From Actinoallomurus purpureus (GTDB taxonomy: Bacteria; Actinomycetota; Actinomycetes; Streptosporangiales; Streptosporangiaceae), in NCBI RefSeq assembly GCF_024055795.1, contig NZ_JAMXMY010000002.1:62001-126000 (forward strand): a stretch of DNA of 64,000 bases. The letters are read 5' to 3'. Position numbers and translations under genes: made by a program. This document shows, one piece after another, positions 53,072 to 62,332 of the stretch (positions within the stretch are counted from its first letter, which is position 1; each line of letters starts with the position of its first letter). The notes under the pieces were generated by a model. It was given only the letters and a program-made list of their open reading frames with translations. It did not search any database and was not told the origin of the DNA.

Positions 53072-54252
53072 GGCGGTACGCCGGAATCGCGCTGATCGTC
53101 CTTGTCGCGCTCAACCTCCGGCCCGCCATCGTCGCGGTCGGCCCGCTGCTCAGCCAGATCCAGGATGACCTGCACCTGTCGGGCGCGGCGGCCGGCGCGC
53201 TGACCACGCTCCCGCTGGTGTTCTTCGGCTCGTTCGGGCTCGTGCTCCCCCTGCTGAAACGTGCCCCGCGCGGGGAGCCCCTGCTGGTCGCCAGCATGCT
53301 CCTGCTCGTCGTCGGGATGCTGGTGCGCGTGCTGCCCTCGCAGGTCGCCCTGTTCGGCGGGGCGCTCCTGGCCGGAATCGCGATCAGCGTCGGCAACATC
53401 GCCGTCCCGTCGATCATCAAGCGGGACCACCCGCAGGCGATCATGGCGGTCACGTCGGTCTACACGATCGCGGTGACCGTCGGCGCGGCCGTCTCCTCGA
53501 GTGTCGCGGTACCGATCGAGCACGCCACCGGGTCCTCCTGGCGGCTTCCCCTCGCACTCCTCGCGATCCCGGCCGCCCTGGCCGCGATCGCCTGGCTGCC
53601 CCGCGCCCGGACGGCCGTCGCGGCGGTGCCGCCGGCCGCCGGTTCGCCCCAGGTGTGGCGTTCCGGGCTGGCCTGGCAGATCACCGCGTTCATGGGCATC
53701 CAGTCGCTCACGGCGTACGTCGTCTCCGGCTGGCTGCCGACCCTCTGCCAGGACCGGGGGCTGAGCGAGACGGCGGCCGGGTACGCCCTCGGCGTCACCA
53801 GCCTCCTGCAGGCCGTCGGCGCCCTGGCCGTCCCGGTGATCGAACGCCGGCTGCGCGACCAGCGGCCCCTGGTCGTGCTGACCGCCGCGCTCGGCCTGGT
53901 CGGCTTCGCCGGCACCGCCTGGGCCCCGATCGGCTCGGTCTGGCTGTGGATCATCGTGCTCGGCCTCGGGCAGGGGATCGGCTTCGCCACCGCCCTGTCG
54001 TTCATCGGCCTGCGCGCCCCCGACGCGCACGTCGCGGCCCAGCTGTCCGGGATGGCGCAGGGCGTCGGCTACGTGATCGCCGCCCTCGGACCGCTCGCCA
54101 TCGGCGCGGTGCACGACGCCACCCATGGTTGGAGCGTTCCCTCCATCATGATGCTGGTCGCGATGCTCGCCCTGGTCGTGCCCGGTCTCGGCGCCGGCCG
54201 CACCCGCACGATCGGCGCCGAGACCGAGCCCGTCCTCGTCAGCCGCCCGTGA
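53068..54252 (+). CDS. CynX/NimT-family MFS transporter
   Basis: 394 residues, about 12 spans. CynX/NimT features: ALIVLVALNLRPAIVAVGPLLSQI, LVFFGSFGLVLPLLKRAPR and WLPTLCQDRGLSETAAGY. The family imports or exports cyanate and nitroimidazole-type molecules in other bacteria, but the substrate here is unknown. Translationally coupled to the FadR gene, so it is probably expressed in response to the same effector. Its 3' end overlaps the convergent CU044_5270-type gene by 14 bases. Confidence 0.9.
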   Translation: MRRYAGIALIVLVALNLRPAIVAVGPLLSQIQDDLHLSGAAAGALTTLPLVFFGSFGLVLPLLKRAPRGEPLLVASMLLLVVGMLVRVLPSQVALFGGALLAGIAISVGNIAVPSIIKRDHPQAIMAVTSVYTIAVTVGAAVSSSVAVPIEHATGSSWRLPLALLAIPAALAAIAWLPRARTAVAAVPPAAGSPQVWRSGLAWQITAFMGIQSLTAYVVSGWLPTLCQDRGLSETAAGYALGVTSLLQAVGALAVPVIERRLRDQRPLVVLTAALGLVGFAGTAWAPIGSVWLWIIVLGLGQGIGFATALSFIGLRAPDAHVAAQLSGMAQGVGYVIAALGPLAIGAVHDATHGWSVPSIMMLVAMLALVVPGLGAGRTRTIGAETEPVLVSRP

Positions 54253-55291
54253 CCTTCGGCGCGCTGTCCGCGACCGTCACCTTCAGCTGAGCCGTCGACT
54301 CCACGACGGTCCCGACGGGAGCCTGCGCCTTCTTTGCGTCCACGACCACGGTCCGGACGCCGAGGAGCGTGTAGGTCCGGCGGTCGAAGATGTACTCCGC
54401 CCGCTCTCCCAGAGCCGGCTCGACCCTGGCGACCGCGATGCCCTTGCGGCCTGCGGCGTCCTCGGCCGACCCGACGGCCTCCGCTCCGGGGATGGTCGCG
54501 GCGGCCCGGAACAGCGCCGCGCGCTGGGCGGCCGGCATGTACGCCTCCGTGAGCAGTCCGCCGACGCGCGACCACGCCTCCGTGTCGGCCTCGGCGGTCC
54601 TCTCCTTCAGATGCGAGTACAGGTGCGCACGCATGCCCTTCGGGTCGGCCGGGAGCCGGCTCAGGTAGGCGAAGTCGGAGCGCAGGTACTCGGCCCTGTT
54701 GTCGAAGTCGGCCGCCTTCATCGGTCCCGACGTTCCGACCGTCTTCCTGGCCTCCGGCGGTATCGGCCAGCTCCCGTACTGTTTGGGCGGCAGGACGACC
54801 TCCGACAGGACGCCGCCCGTGGCCAGGCCCTCGACGGGCAGCCAGATCTTCCGGCGGGAGCAGCTCAGGTAGCGGGAGTAACCGTGCTCTTTGGAGTTCG
54901 AATCCGTGCTCTCCTCGGCCTGCGACTCGAAGACCAGGAACTGGCCGGGCTTGGGATGCAGCTCACGCTGTCTGGACGCCGCGTCGGCGGCACGGTCGAG
55001 GGTCTGCACCACCGCCACCGGCACGGCCTGGGGCGTGTACACCGTCCCGGGGTGACTCGCACCACCGCCGGAGAGCGCGATCCCGGCGACCGCCGCGGCG
55101 GCCAGCCCGGTCGCGAGGCCGCTCAGGCCGATCAACCGGGGACGGGATACACCCCCCCTCCGGCGGGCCGGGCGGCCTGAGGCCGGGGTGGCGATCTCGG
55201 CCAGCAGGCGCTCTTCCTCGGCGCGCAGGTCCGTCGGGACGGGCCGGGGCACCTCCGAGCGCAGCAGGTTCAGCTGGGCCATCTCATCCAT
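54239..55291 (-). CDS. CU044_5270-family membrane protein, sigma partner 1
   Basis: 350 residues. A cytoplasmic N-terminal part (DEMAQLNLLRSEVPRPVPTDLRAEEERLLAEI) is followed by one membrane span (LIGLSGLATGLAAAAVAGIALSGG) and a large extracellular domain ending in the conserved YIFDRRTYTLLGVRTVVVD and STAQLKVTVADSAP. CU044_5270-type proteins follow a sigma factor gene in streptosporangia, so it likely acts as its anti-sigma or sensor; this is inferred from gene order. It overlaps the sigma gene by 8 bases. Confidence 0.85.
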   Translation of the reverse strand: MDEMAQLNLLRSEVPRPVPTDLRAEEERLLAEIATPASGRPARRRGGVSRPRLIGLSGLATGLAAAAVAGIALSGGGASHPGTVYTPQAVPVAVVQTLDRAADAASRQRELHPKPGQFLVFESQAEESTDSNSKEHGYSRYLSCSRRKIWLPVEGLATGGVLSEVVLPPKQYGSWPIPPEARKTVGTSGPMKAADFDNRAEYLRSDFAYLSRLPADPKGMRAHLYSHLKERTAEADTEAWSRVGGLLTEAYMPAAQRAALFRAAATIPGAEAVGSAEDAAGRKGIAVARVEPALGERAEYIFDRRTYTLLGVRTVVVDAKKAQAPVGTVVESTAQLKVTVADSAPKVTGG

Positions 55292-55883
55292 GATCGAATT
55301 CCTCGCTGACAGAAGTGGGATCGGCGCCGCCGAGTTCCGCGCGTAGCTTCTTCCGGGCCCGGTTGACGCGGGAGCGCACCGTTCCGATCGGCACCCTGAG
55401 GGCCTGTGCGGTCTCCTCGTAGCCGAGGTCGCCCCAGGTCACCAGCAACAGCGCGTCGCGATGACCGGCGGGCAACCTCCTCAGGGCGGCGGCCAGGCTC
55501 TGCCGTACGGCCATCGCACTCACCCGCTCGTCGGAGCGGACGAACGGATCGGTGACCGGGTCGATCCCGGTCCGTTCGAGGGCGCGCAGCTGCCGCACCT
55601 CCGTGCGCTGGTGGCGTCCGATCCGGTTGGTCGCGATGCCGTACAGCCAGGGACGCGCGCTGGACCGGGACAGGTCGTACCGGTCCCGCTGTCGGAACGC
55701 CGCCAGGAAGGTCTCGGCGACGACGTCCTCGGCGGCGTCCGCGCCCAGGCGGCGGGTGGCGTACCGCTTGATGTCGGATGCGTGCCGACGGAACACTTCG
55801 GCGAACATCTCGGGCTCTCGCCGGGACCGCTCGATCACGGAGGCGTCGTCGGCCTCCGTGACGGTCCGGCTGGTCTCGCTCAT
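55284..55883 (-). CDS. ECF-like sigma-70 family factor 1
   Basis: 199 residues. Region 2: FAEVFRRHASDIKRYATRRLGADAAEDVVAETFLAAFRQRDRYD and RPWLYGIATNRIGRH. Region 4: LRRLPAGHRDALLLVTWGDLGYEETAQALRVPIGTVRSRVNRARKKLR. It is divergent in sequence from the second sigma gene at 60883. Followed by an overlapping membrane-protein gene; signalling through the pair is inferred. Confidence 0.93.
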   Translation of the reverse strand: MSETSRTVTEADDASVIERSRREPEMFAEVFRRHASDIKRYATRRLGADAAEDVVAETFLAAFRQRDRYDLSRSSARPWLYGIATNRIGRHQRTEVRQLRALERTGIDPVTDPFVRSDERVSAMAVRQSLAAALRRLPAGHRDALLLVTWGDLGYEETAQALRVPIGTVRSRVNRARKKLRAELGGADPTSVSEEFDHG

Positions 55884-55972
55884 ATCCGGCCTCTCGGCTT
55901 TTGTGCAGGACGACCGTTGTTGCCCGCCCGAAGGGGGCCGGTTCCCGCGCGAGAGCCGGATTCAGCGAGGAA

Positions 55973-56146
55973 TTAGATACGGGTGGGGCGGCGGGCCAGT
56001 TCGCCGGCGCAGCTGGGGCACTTGTGGGCCAGCTGCCGGGTGCAGGGCCCGCAGAACGAGCACTCGAAGCTGCAGATGTAAGCGAGGCCGTTGTGGTCCA
56101 GGGGTGCGTCGCAGCGCTCGCACGCGCCGCGCATCTCGAGCGCCAT
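55973..56146 (-). CDS. DUF1272 small zinc-ribbon-like protein
   Basis: 57 residues from ATG 56146. Four Cys pairs: CERC, then CSFECSFC, CPSC. The sequence LEMRGACERCDAPLDHNGLAYICSFECSFC matches DUF1272, a small conserved family likely to bind zinc. Its function is unknown. Divergent from acuC, with about 76 bases between starts. Confidence 0.88.
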   Translation of the reverse strand: MALEMRGACERCDAPLDHNGLAYICSFECSFCGPCTRQLAHKCPSCAGELARRPTRI

Positions 56147-56222
56147 GGCCGGGGAGCCTACCGGTAGCGTGATCGGTGGACGAGTGTGAGTGATCCGCCC
56201 ATCAGGGTCGGGAGGTATGCCG

Positions 56223-57380
56223 GTGAGTGCCTCGTTTCGGGTTTTCTGGGATGACCGGCTCGTGTCGTACGACTTCGGGGCCGAGCATCCGATGAACCCG
56301 GTCCGCGTCGAGCTGACGATGGCGCTCGCCCGCGAGCTCGGCGTGTTCGACGCGCCGGGCGTGTCCGTCGAGGGGTTCGAGCCGGCCGACGACGCGCTCC
56401 TGACGCTCGTCCACGATCCGGCCTACATCGAGGCGGTACGCCGGGAGCGGCTCGACGTCGCACGGGGCCTCGGGCTGCCCGACAACCCCATCTTCCCGGG
56501 CATGCACGACGCGTCGGCGCTGGTGGCCGGGGCGTCGGTGGCGGCCGCGCGGGCGGTGTGGACCGGCGAGGCCGAGCACGCGGCCAACATCGCCGGCGGG
56601 CTCCACCACGCGATGCGCGGGGCGGCGTCCGGGTTCTGCGTGTACAACGACCCGGCCATCGCGATCGCCTGGCTGCTGGACCAGGGCGCGGAGAAGGTGG
56701 CCTACGTGGATGTCGACGTCCACCACGGCGACGGCGTCCAGGCGGCGTTCTACGACGATCCTCGCGTGCTCACGATCAGCCTGCACGAGACGCCGCGCAC
56801 CCTGTTCCCCGGCACGGGTATGCCGCAGGAGACGGGTGCGAAGGGCACGTCGGTCAATGTCGCCCTGCCGCCGGGCACCGGCGACCGCCACTGGCTGCGC
56901 GCGTTCGACGCGGTCGTCCCGCCGCTGCTGCGCGCTTTCGAGCCGGACGTTCTGGTCACCCAGCAGGGTTGCGACAGCCACGAACTCGATCCGCTCGCGC
57001 ACCTGACGCTGAGCGTCGACGGGCAGCGCGCCGCGTACCAGGCCCTGCACCGGCTGGCGCACGAGACGGCCGGCGGACGCTGGATCCTGACCGGCGGCGG
57101 CGGTTACGAGCTCGTCCACGTGGTCCCGCGCGCCTGGACCCACCTGCTGGCCGAGGCGTCGGGGCGGCCGATCCCGCCCGGCACGCCGACCCCGGAGGCC
57201 TGGCGCGAGTTCGTCCGCGGACGCACGGGGCAGCGCGCGCCGGAACGCATGACCGATGGAGCCGACACGGAGGTGCGAACGTGGGAGAGCGGGTACGACC
57301 CAGCGGATCCGGTGGACCGGGCGGTGCAGGCGACGCGGCAGGCGGTCTTCCCGGAGCACGGCCTGGACCCGATGACGTGA
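56223..57380 (+). CDS. acuC: Acetoin utilisation protein AcuC, histone deacetylase family
   Basis: 385 residues from GTG 56223, seven bases after GGAGG. Zn2+-dependent deacetylase: AEHPMNPVRVELTMALARELG, GGLHHAMRGAASGFCVYNDPAIA, catalytic VAYVDVDVHHGDGVQAAFYDDPRVLTIS, GCDSHELDPLAHLTLS and the terminal GGGGYE. AcuC-type proteins deacetylate acetyl-CoA synthetase-type targets; the substrate here is inferred. It overlaps the phosphatase gene by four bases (GTGA). Confidence 0.93.
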   Translation: MSASFRVFWDDRLVSYDFGAEHPMNPVRVELTMALARELGVFDAPGVSVEGFEPADDALLTLVHDPAYIEAVRRERLDVARGLGLPDNPIFPGMHDASALVAGASVAAARAVWTGEAEHAANIAGGLHHAMRGAASGFCVYNDPAIAIAWLLDQGAEKVAYVDVDVHHGDGVQAAFYDDPRVLTISLHETPRTLFPGTGMPQETGAKGTSVNVALPPGTGDRHWLRAFDAVVPPLLRAFEPDVLVTQQGCDSHELDPLAHLTLSVDGQRAAYQALHRLAHETAGGRWILTGGGGYELVHVVPRAWTHLLAEASGRPIPPGTPTPEAWREFVRGRTGQRAPERMTDGADTEVRTWESGYDPADPVDRAVQATRQAVFPEHGLDPMT

Positions 57381-58192
57381 GTCTCGCGGACCAGCCGGTC
57401 CCGACGCGCGACGAGCTGCGGGAGCACCTGGTGCGCACGCTGATCGCCGGCGAGGTCGACACGCCCCGCCAGGGCAACCTCCTGCACTACCGGCGGATGG
57501 CGGCGCGCAAGCCGTACTACCTGTTCGGGCTCGAACTGGAGAACGCCTGGGGGTTCGAGGAGATCTTCGCGCTCATGGTGAAGAAGTGCGGGATCAATCC
57601 CGACCCGGCGCACCTGTACGGCGACGACACGATCGACCCGGACCGTACGATCGACGCCCTGGAGGGCATGGCGGACCGGCTCGCGGAGGCGGCGGAGCGC
57701 CGGGAGACGGTGCTGCTGGCCACGGGGCATCCGGGTGGGCTGCTGCCGGTGTACCTCGCGGTGGGCCGGTCGCTGCGGGCGCGGGGATGCCGGGTGCTGA
57801 CGCCCGCGGCGGGCTGGGCGTATGACGTGGAGACGCCACGCGGGACGGAGTCGCGGCAGATCCGCTACATCGAGGGCGTCGCGACGTTGAGCGCGGGAGC
57901 GTCGCTGCACCATACGCATGATCCGCACCCGATGCGCGCGATTTTGCGGGAACTTGCCGAGGCCGGCGGACCTTGGCCGGATCTGGCCATCGCGGACCAC
58001 GGATGGGCCGGGGCGGCCGGTCAGGCGGGGATCGACACGGTGGGCTTCGCCGACTGCAACGATCCGGCCCTGTTCGCGGGGGAGGCCGAGGGGAAGATCC
58101 ACACCGTGGTGCCGCTGGACGACAACGTGCTCCCGCATCACTACACGCCGCTCACTGTGTATCTTTTGACACACTCGAGCCCGATTGATTGA
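57377..58192 (+). CDS. Predicted phosphatase, conserved in actinobacteria
   Basis: 271 residues from GTG 57377. PTRDELREHLVRTLIAGEVDTPRQGNLLHYRRMAARKPYYLFGLELE, LLATGHPGGLLPVYLAVG and IADHGWAGAAGQAGIDTVGFADCNDPALF mark the actinobacterial phosphatase-annotated family that follows acuC. The catalytic mechanism cannot be stated from sequence alone. It is the last gene before the HTH-bS22-epimerase group. Confidence 0.8.
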   Translation: MSLADQPVPTRDELREHLVRTLIAGEVDTPRQGNLLHYRRMAARKPYYLFGLELENAWGFEEIFALMVKKCGINPDPAHLYGDDTIDPDRTIDALEGMADRLAEAAERRETVLLATGHPGGLLPVYLAVGRSLRARGCRVLTPAAGWAYDVETPRGTESRQIRYIEGVATLSAGASLHHTHDPHPMRAILRELAEAGGPWPDLAIADHGWAGAAGQAGIDTVGFADCNDPALFAGEAEGKIHTVVPLDDNVLPHHYTPLTVYLLTHSSPID

Positions 58193-58299
58193 ACTCCCCT
58201 CTTGCGACTCGCGATTCACGATTTACGCTGGAGAAAGTACACGGCCGTGATCAAAGTCACCCAAAGGTCTGACGCGCGGCGTGTGGAAGAGGGCGTCCG

Positions 58300-58503
58300 A
58301 TGAGCTCAGGCGAGCGACCTCTGAGCGAGGTCAGGTTCCTGACTGTGGCCGAGGTGGCTGCGGTGATGCGGGTGTCCAAGATGACCGTATACCGCCTCGT
58401 TCACTCGGGAGAACTACCGGCGATTCGCGTGGGACGTTCGTTCCGCGTACCGGAGCAGGCTGTCCACGACTATCTGCGAGACGCGTACATCGAAGCGGGC
58501 TGA
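58300..58503 (+). CDS. Excisionase/BldC-type HTH protein
   Basis: 67 residues: FLTVAEVAAVMRVSKMTVYRLVHSGELPAIRVGRSFRVPEQAVHDYL is a MerR-like winged HTH of the excisionase family. Its size and its position just upstream of bS22 match the small HTH gene of the mycobacterial proC region. It is probably a DNA-binding developmental or ribosome-linked regulator. Confidence 0.9.
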   Translation: MSSGERPLSEVRFLTVAEVAAVMRVSKMTVYRLVHSGELPAIRVGRSFRVPEQAVHDYLRDAYIEAG

Positions 58504-58554
58504 CGCTCGGCCTTCGCGGCACGGCGGCGGCCCGCGACCGATCGGCGTCGAGGC

Positions 58555-58604
58555 GGCGGTACCCTTGGGCACCGGGCCATGTGCCCGCCAAGGGTGCTAC
58601 CGCC
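58555..58604 (+). terminator. Complex hairpin between HTH gene and bS22 gene
   Basis: Two coaxial stems, GGCGGTA/TACCGCC and CCCTTGG/CCAAGGG, with an internal loop of GCAC...GTGC. It lies 31 bases before bS22. It could end HTH transcripts or, like other r-protein leaders, bind the product. Confidence 0.55.
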
Positions 58605-58635
58605 CGTCTCCTGCTGATCACCGAGTGAGGGTTTC

Positions 58636-58734
58636 GTGGGCTCTGTCATCAAGAAGCGTCGTAAGCGCATGGCCAAGAAGAAGCACCGTAAGCTGCTGAA
58701 GAAGACGCGCATCCAGCGTCGCAACAAGAAGTAA
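58636..58734 (+). CDS. Small ribosomal subunit protein bS22 (AURKAIP1/COX24-like)
   Basis: 32 residues from GTG 58636: begins [20 protein letters not shown] and ends QRRNKK. The extremely basic composition and the [11 protein letters not shown] start are diagnostic for bS22, the small ribosomal protein first seen in mycobacterial ribosomes. Too short for most ORF calls. The epimerase gene starts 29 bases later. Confidence 0.95.
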   Translation: MGSVIKKRRKRMAKKKHRKLLKKTRIQRRNKK

Positions 58735-58763
58735 CGCAGCCGTCCACGGATGGGGGGACACCG

Positions 58764-59822
58764 GTGCCGTCCACGCGTCCCTCCGCGAGCGCAGCGGGAG
58801 TAAGCGGCTCCAGCCGGGTGGTCCTGATCACCGGCGTGTCCCGGTTCCTCGGAGCACGGGTGGCCGAGGCACTGCAGGCTGAGCCGAGCATCGAGCGGGT
58901 CATCGGCGTCGACACCGTGCCGCCTGAGGCCTCTCTCGGGCGCACCGAGTTCGTCCGGGTCGACATCCGCACGCCGAGCATCGCGAAGATCATTGAGTCG
59001 GCGCGGGTCGACACGGTCGTGCACCTGAACCTGGTGACGATGGCCGCGACGGCGCGGATGACGACGAAGGAAGTCAACGTCATCGGCACGATGCAGCTGC
59101 TGGCCGCCTGCCAGCGGTCCGCGGCCATGCGCAAACTCGTGGTGCGCTCGTCCGCGGCGGTGTACGGCTCGTCGGCGCGGGATCCCGCCGTGTTCACCGA
59201 GCACGACGAGCCGGTGGTCCCTCCGACGTCCGGCTATGCCAAGGACGCGGTCGAGGTCGAGGGCTATGTCCGCGGCCTGGCCCGGCGCCGGTCCGACCTG
59301 ACGGTCTCGGTGCTGCGCTTCGCCAACTTCCTCGGCCCGAACATCGACAATCCGCTCAGCCGCTACTTCCACATGCCGGTGGTGGCGACGGTGCTGGGGT
59401 TCGACCCGCGCCTGCAGTTCATCCACGAGGACGACGGGGTCGAGATCCTTCGCCGGATGGCCGTGGAGGACCATCCCGGCTGCTTCAACGCGGCCGGTGA
59501 CGGCGTCGTGCTGCTCTCCCAGGCCCTGCGCCGGGCCGGGCGGCCGATCCTTCCGCTCCCGGCGCCCGCCGTGCAGACGCTCGGCGACGTCGGCCGCCGG
59601 TTCGGCGGGCTGAAGGGCTTCTCGCCGGAGCTGCTGCGCTGGCTGACGTACGGACGAGTGATCGACACCACGCGCCTCACGAACGAGCTGTCGTGGCGCC
59701 CGAAGTACAGCTCCGAAGAGGCGTTCGCCGACTTCGCCGACTCGCAGGGACTCGGCCACGGCCTGCCGACCGAAATCTTTGACCTGGTCACCGGTGGGGT
59801 AAGGGGCCTCAGCAGGAGGTGA
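58764..59822 (+). CDS. NAD-dependent epimerase/dehydratase (GalE2-like)
   Basis: 352 residues from GTG 58764. An N-terminal Ser-rich leader is followed by the NAD fold VLITGVSRFLGARVAEALQ, then VVHLNLVTMAAT, VVRSSAAVYG, YAKDAVEVEGY (Tyr-x3-Lys) and RRSDLTVSVLRFANFLGP. The extended-SDR fold is clear, but the sugar or lipid substrate is unknown. It sits 10 bases before an acyltransferase, as in mycobacteria. Confidence 0.9.
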   Translation: MPSTRPSASAAGVSGSSRVVLITGVSRFLGARVAEALQAEPSIERVIGVDTVPPEASLGRTEFVRVDIRTPSIAKIIESARVDTVVHLNLVTMAATARMTTKEVNVIGTMQLLAACQRSAAMRKLVVRSSAAVYGSSARDPAVFTEHDEPVVPPTSGYAKDAVEVEGYVRGLARRRSDLTVSVLRFANFLGPNIDNPLSRYFHMPVVATVLGFDPRLQFIHEDDGVEILRRMAVEDHPGCFNAAGDGVVLLSQALRRAGRPILPLPAPAVQTLGDVGRRFGGLKGFSPELLRWLTYGRVIDTTRLTNELSWRPKYSSEEAFADFADSQGLGHGLPTEIFDLVTGGVRGLSRR

Positions 59823-59832
59823 CCGCAATCTG

Positions 59833-60762
59833 ATGTCCGAGGAAGCGAGAGCGGCGATGGATCACGAGGCCGAGGTGATCCCGCTCCACGGCGACACACC
59901 CGAACGGCACACCGGGCCGCCCGGTGAGCTGGAGCAGAAGGTCGCATCGGCGCTGCGGTTCGTGCGCCGCCGACTGAGCGGCGACTACCAGGTCGACGAG
60001 TTCGGCTTCGATCCGGAGCTGAACGACCGCCTGCTGATGCCGCTGGCCCGCCAGCTGTACGAGCGGTGGTTCCGCGTCGAGATGCTCGGGCTGGAGAACG
60101 TCCCCGACGAGGGTCCCGCCCTGGTCGTCGGCAACCACTCGGGCACGCTGCCGCTGGACGGCGTCATGCTCCAGGTCGGGCTGCACGACCACCACCGGGC
60201 CAAGCGCAACCTCCGGCTCCTCGGCGCCGACCTCGTCTACCAGATCCCGGTGCTGGCCCACCTGGCCCGCAAGAGCGGGCACACGCTGGCCTGCCAGGCC
60301 GACGCCGCGCGGCTGCTGGGCAAGCGCGAGCTGGTCGGGGTGTTCCCCGAGGGGTTCAAGGGCGTCGGCAAGCCTTACAGCCAGCGCTACAAGCTCCAGC
60401 GGTTCGGCCGGGGCGGGTTCGTCGCCACCGCCCTGCGCGCCCAGGTGCCGATCATCCCGGCCGCGATCGTCGGCGCGGAGGAGATCTACCCGAAGATCGC
60501 CGATCTGCGGTCGATCGCCCGGCTGTTCGGCCTGCCGTACTTCCCCATCACCCCGACGTGGCCGATGTTCGGGCCGCTCGGCCTGGTGCCGCTGCCCTCG
60601 AAGTGGATCGTCGCGTTCGGCGAGCCGATCATGACGGACGAGTACGACCTCGACCAGGCCGACGACCACACGACCGTGCTGAACCTGACCGACCAGGTCC
60701 GCGAGACGATCCAGAACATGCTGTACGACCTGCTCCGCCGCCGCGCCTCGATCTTCTTCTGA
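59833..60762 (+). CDS. Lysophospholipid-type acyltransferase (PlsC-like)
   Basis: 309 residues. The acyltransferase signature is ALVVGNHSGTLPLDGVMLQVGL (His-box with HX6D spacing), then LGKRELVGVFPEGFKGVGKPYSQRYKLQRFGRGGFVATAL with FPEG, and VPIIPAAIVGAEEIYPKIADL. It probably transfers acyl chains in membrane-lipid synthesis at the inner leaflet. Confidence 0.9.
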   Translation: MSEEARAAMDHEAEVIPLHGDTPERHTGPPGELEQKVASALRFVRRRLSGDYQVDEFGFDPELNDRLLMPLARQLYERWFRVEMLGLENVPDEGPALVVGNHSGTLPLDGVMLQVGLHDHHRAKRNLRLLGADLVYQIPVLAHLARKSGHTLACQADAARLLGKRELVGVFPEGFKGVGKPYSQRYKLQRFGRGGFVATALRAQVPIIPAAIVGAEEIYPKIADLRSIARLFGLPYFPITPTWPMFGPLGLVPLPSKWIVAFGEPIMTDEYDLDQADDHTTVLNLTDQVRETIQNMLYDLLRRRASIFF

Positions 60763-60882
60763 CCGCGGTCCGGCCCTGACGGGCCCGCGTCCAAAATTCT
60801 CGGAACAAAGAGCATCTGTTCGGGCAATCAGTATCGTCCGCCCGCCTGAACAGAAGAGCTCCATGAGAAACACGAGTCACCG

Positions 60883-61440
60883 GTGATCGCCGCGGTGTCC
60901 GACGACGCCGAGGTGATCAGCTCCTCCACCACCGATCCCGAGCGGTTCACCGAGCTCTATCACCGGTACGCCGCCGAGATCCACCGCTACATCGCGAGCC
61001 GGCTCGGCCCGGACACGGCCGACGACCTGATGGCCGAGACGTTCCTGCAGGCGTTCCGGCACCGTCACCGGTACGACGCGGCCCGCGCCGGAGTACGGCC
61101 CTGGCTGTACGGGATCGCCACCAAGCTGATCAGCCGGCAGCGCCGGTCCGAGGTCCGGTTCTACAAGGCCGTCGCGCGCACCGGCGTCGACCCGGCCGTC
61201 GAGTCGCCCATGGAACGGGCGACCGACCGGCTGTCCGCCGAGGGCATGCGCGGCGATATCGCGGCGGCGCTGACCCGGCTCAACCAGGGCGAGCGGGACG
61301 TGCTCGTCCTGGTCGCCGCAGGCGGCCTCGGCTACGAGGAGATCGCGCAGGCCCTGGGCGTGGCGGTGGGGACCGTCTCCTCTCGTCTCAACCGGGCCAG
61401 GGCGAAGATGCGAGCGGCGCTGGAGGCCCACAGTGGATGA
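60883..61440 (+). CDS. ECF-like sigma-70 family factor 2
   Basis: 185 residues from GTG 60883. Region 2: FTELYHRYAAEIHRYIASRLGPDTADDLMAETFLQAFRHRHRYD and RPWLYGIATKLISRQRR; region 4: LTRLNQGERDVLVLVAAGGLGYEEIAQALGVAVGTVSSRLNRARAKMR. Closely parallels the factor at 55284. A seven-codon ATG frame (60863-60886) overlaps its start and may couple translation. The partner membrane protein gene overlaps by 8 bases. Confidence 0.93.
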   Translation: MIAAVSDDAEVISSSTTDPERFTELYHRYAAEIHRYIASRLGPDTADDLMAETFLQAFRHRHRYDAARAGVRPWLYGIATKLISRQRRSEVRFYKAVARTGVDPAVESPMERATDRLSAEGMRGDIAAALTRLNQGERDVLVLVAAGGLGYEEIAQALGVAVGTVSSRLNRARAKMRAALEAHSG

Positions 61441-62328
61441 GCTGGAGCTTCTCAGGCGCGGGTACGACCGCATCGGCCCGCCCCGGCAGGAGGTCCTGGA
61501 CGCCGCCGAGGCGCGCCTGCACGACGCCGTACGAGCGGAGCGCGGATCCGTCCGGCGCGGCCGCAGAATGGCGCTGCGGTTCGCCGCCGCGGCGATGGGC
61601 ACCGCCGCGATCGCGACGGCCCTGACGTGGAGCCAGGACGAGGATCCCGCGCGACGGCCGGTCGCCAACGCGGCGGAGCTGGCCCGGCGGGCCGAGACCC
61701 GGTCGCGGAGCGAGCCCGCCGTCGCCGTGCGCCCGAACCAGTGGGCGTACGTGAAGAGGGTGACGCGCGGGCTGGTGGGCGGACCGAAGGCGTCGGAGTT
61801 CTGGACCCGCATGGACGGGAGGCGCGCGCCGGGCGTCCATCTACCTCCCCTGCCGAGCGCCATGGTGCTGGCCGAACTACCCGACCGGCCCGACGCGGCC
61901 CTCGCGCGGCTCTACACCGAGGTCGACCACCTCCAGAAGCTGCTCCCGGAACGTGACCGCGCGCCCGCGTACGCCGGGATCGCGAACTCGCCGCGCGACC
62001 AGGCGGTGTTCCGCCTCGCGACGCTGCTGCTCGAGTACTACTGCGTGCCGCCCCGCGTCCAGGCCACGCTGTACGGGGCACTGTCCCGGGTTCCGGGCGT
62101 CGGCGTGCTGCCGGACGAGGCGGACGCCGCGGGTCGTCACGGGGTCGCTCTGTTCGCCATCAAGGGCAGTCTGCGGATCGAACTGGTCCTGGACCGCCGC
62201 ACCTACCGCTACCTCGGCGCCCGGGACGTCTCCATCGATGACGGCACTGCGCGGCGGACGAGGCCCGAGACCCTTTGGTGGACGGCGCAGCTGTCAGCCG
62301 CGCTCGTCGAGCGACCTGGAGAACACCC

Positions 62329-62332
<4 letters not shown>
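61433..62332 (+). CDS. CU044_5270-family membrane protein, sigma partner 2
   Basis: 299 residues. A cytoplasmic part (DELELLRRGYDRIGPPRQEVLDAAEARLHDAV), one membrane span (ALRFAAAAMGTAAIATALTW), and an extracellular domain with LYGALSRVPGVGVLPDEADAAGRHGVALFAI and the conserved LDRRTYRYLGARDVSI. The same order and motifs as partner 1. Anti-sigma or sensor role is inferred from the overlap with the sigma gene; the following L,D-transpeptidase (GTGA overlap) would be a target or companion. Confidence 0.85.

Noticed and set aside
60802-60838. ECF-type autoregulatory promoter GGAAC...CGTC before sigma 2
   Set aside because: The gap of 28 bases is far larger than the usual 16-17.
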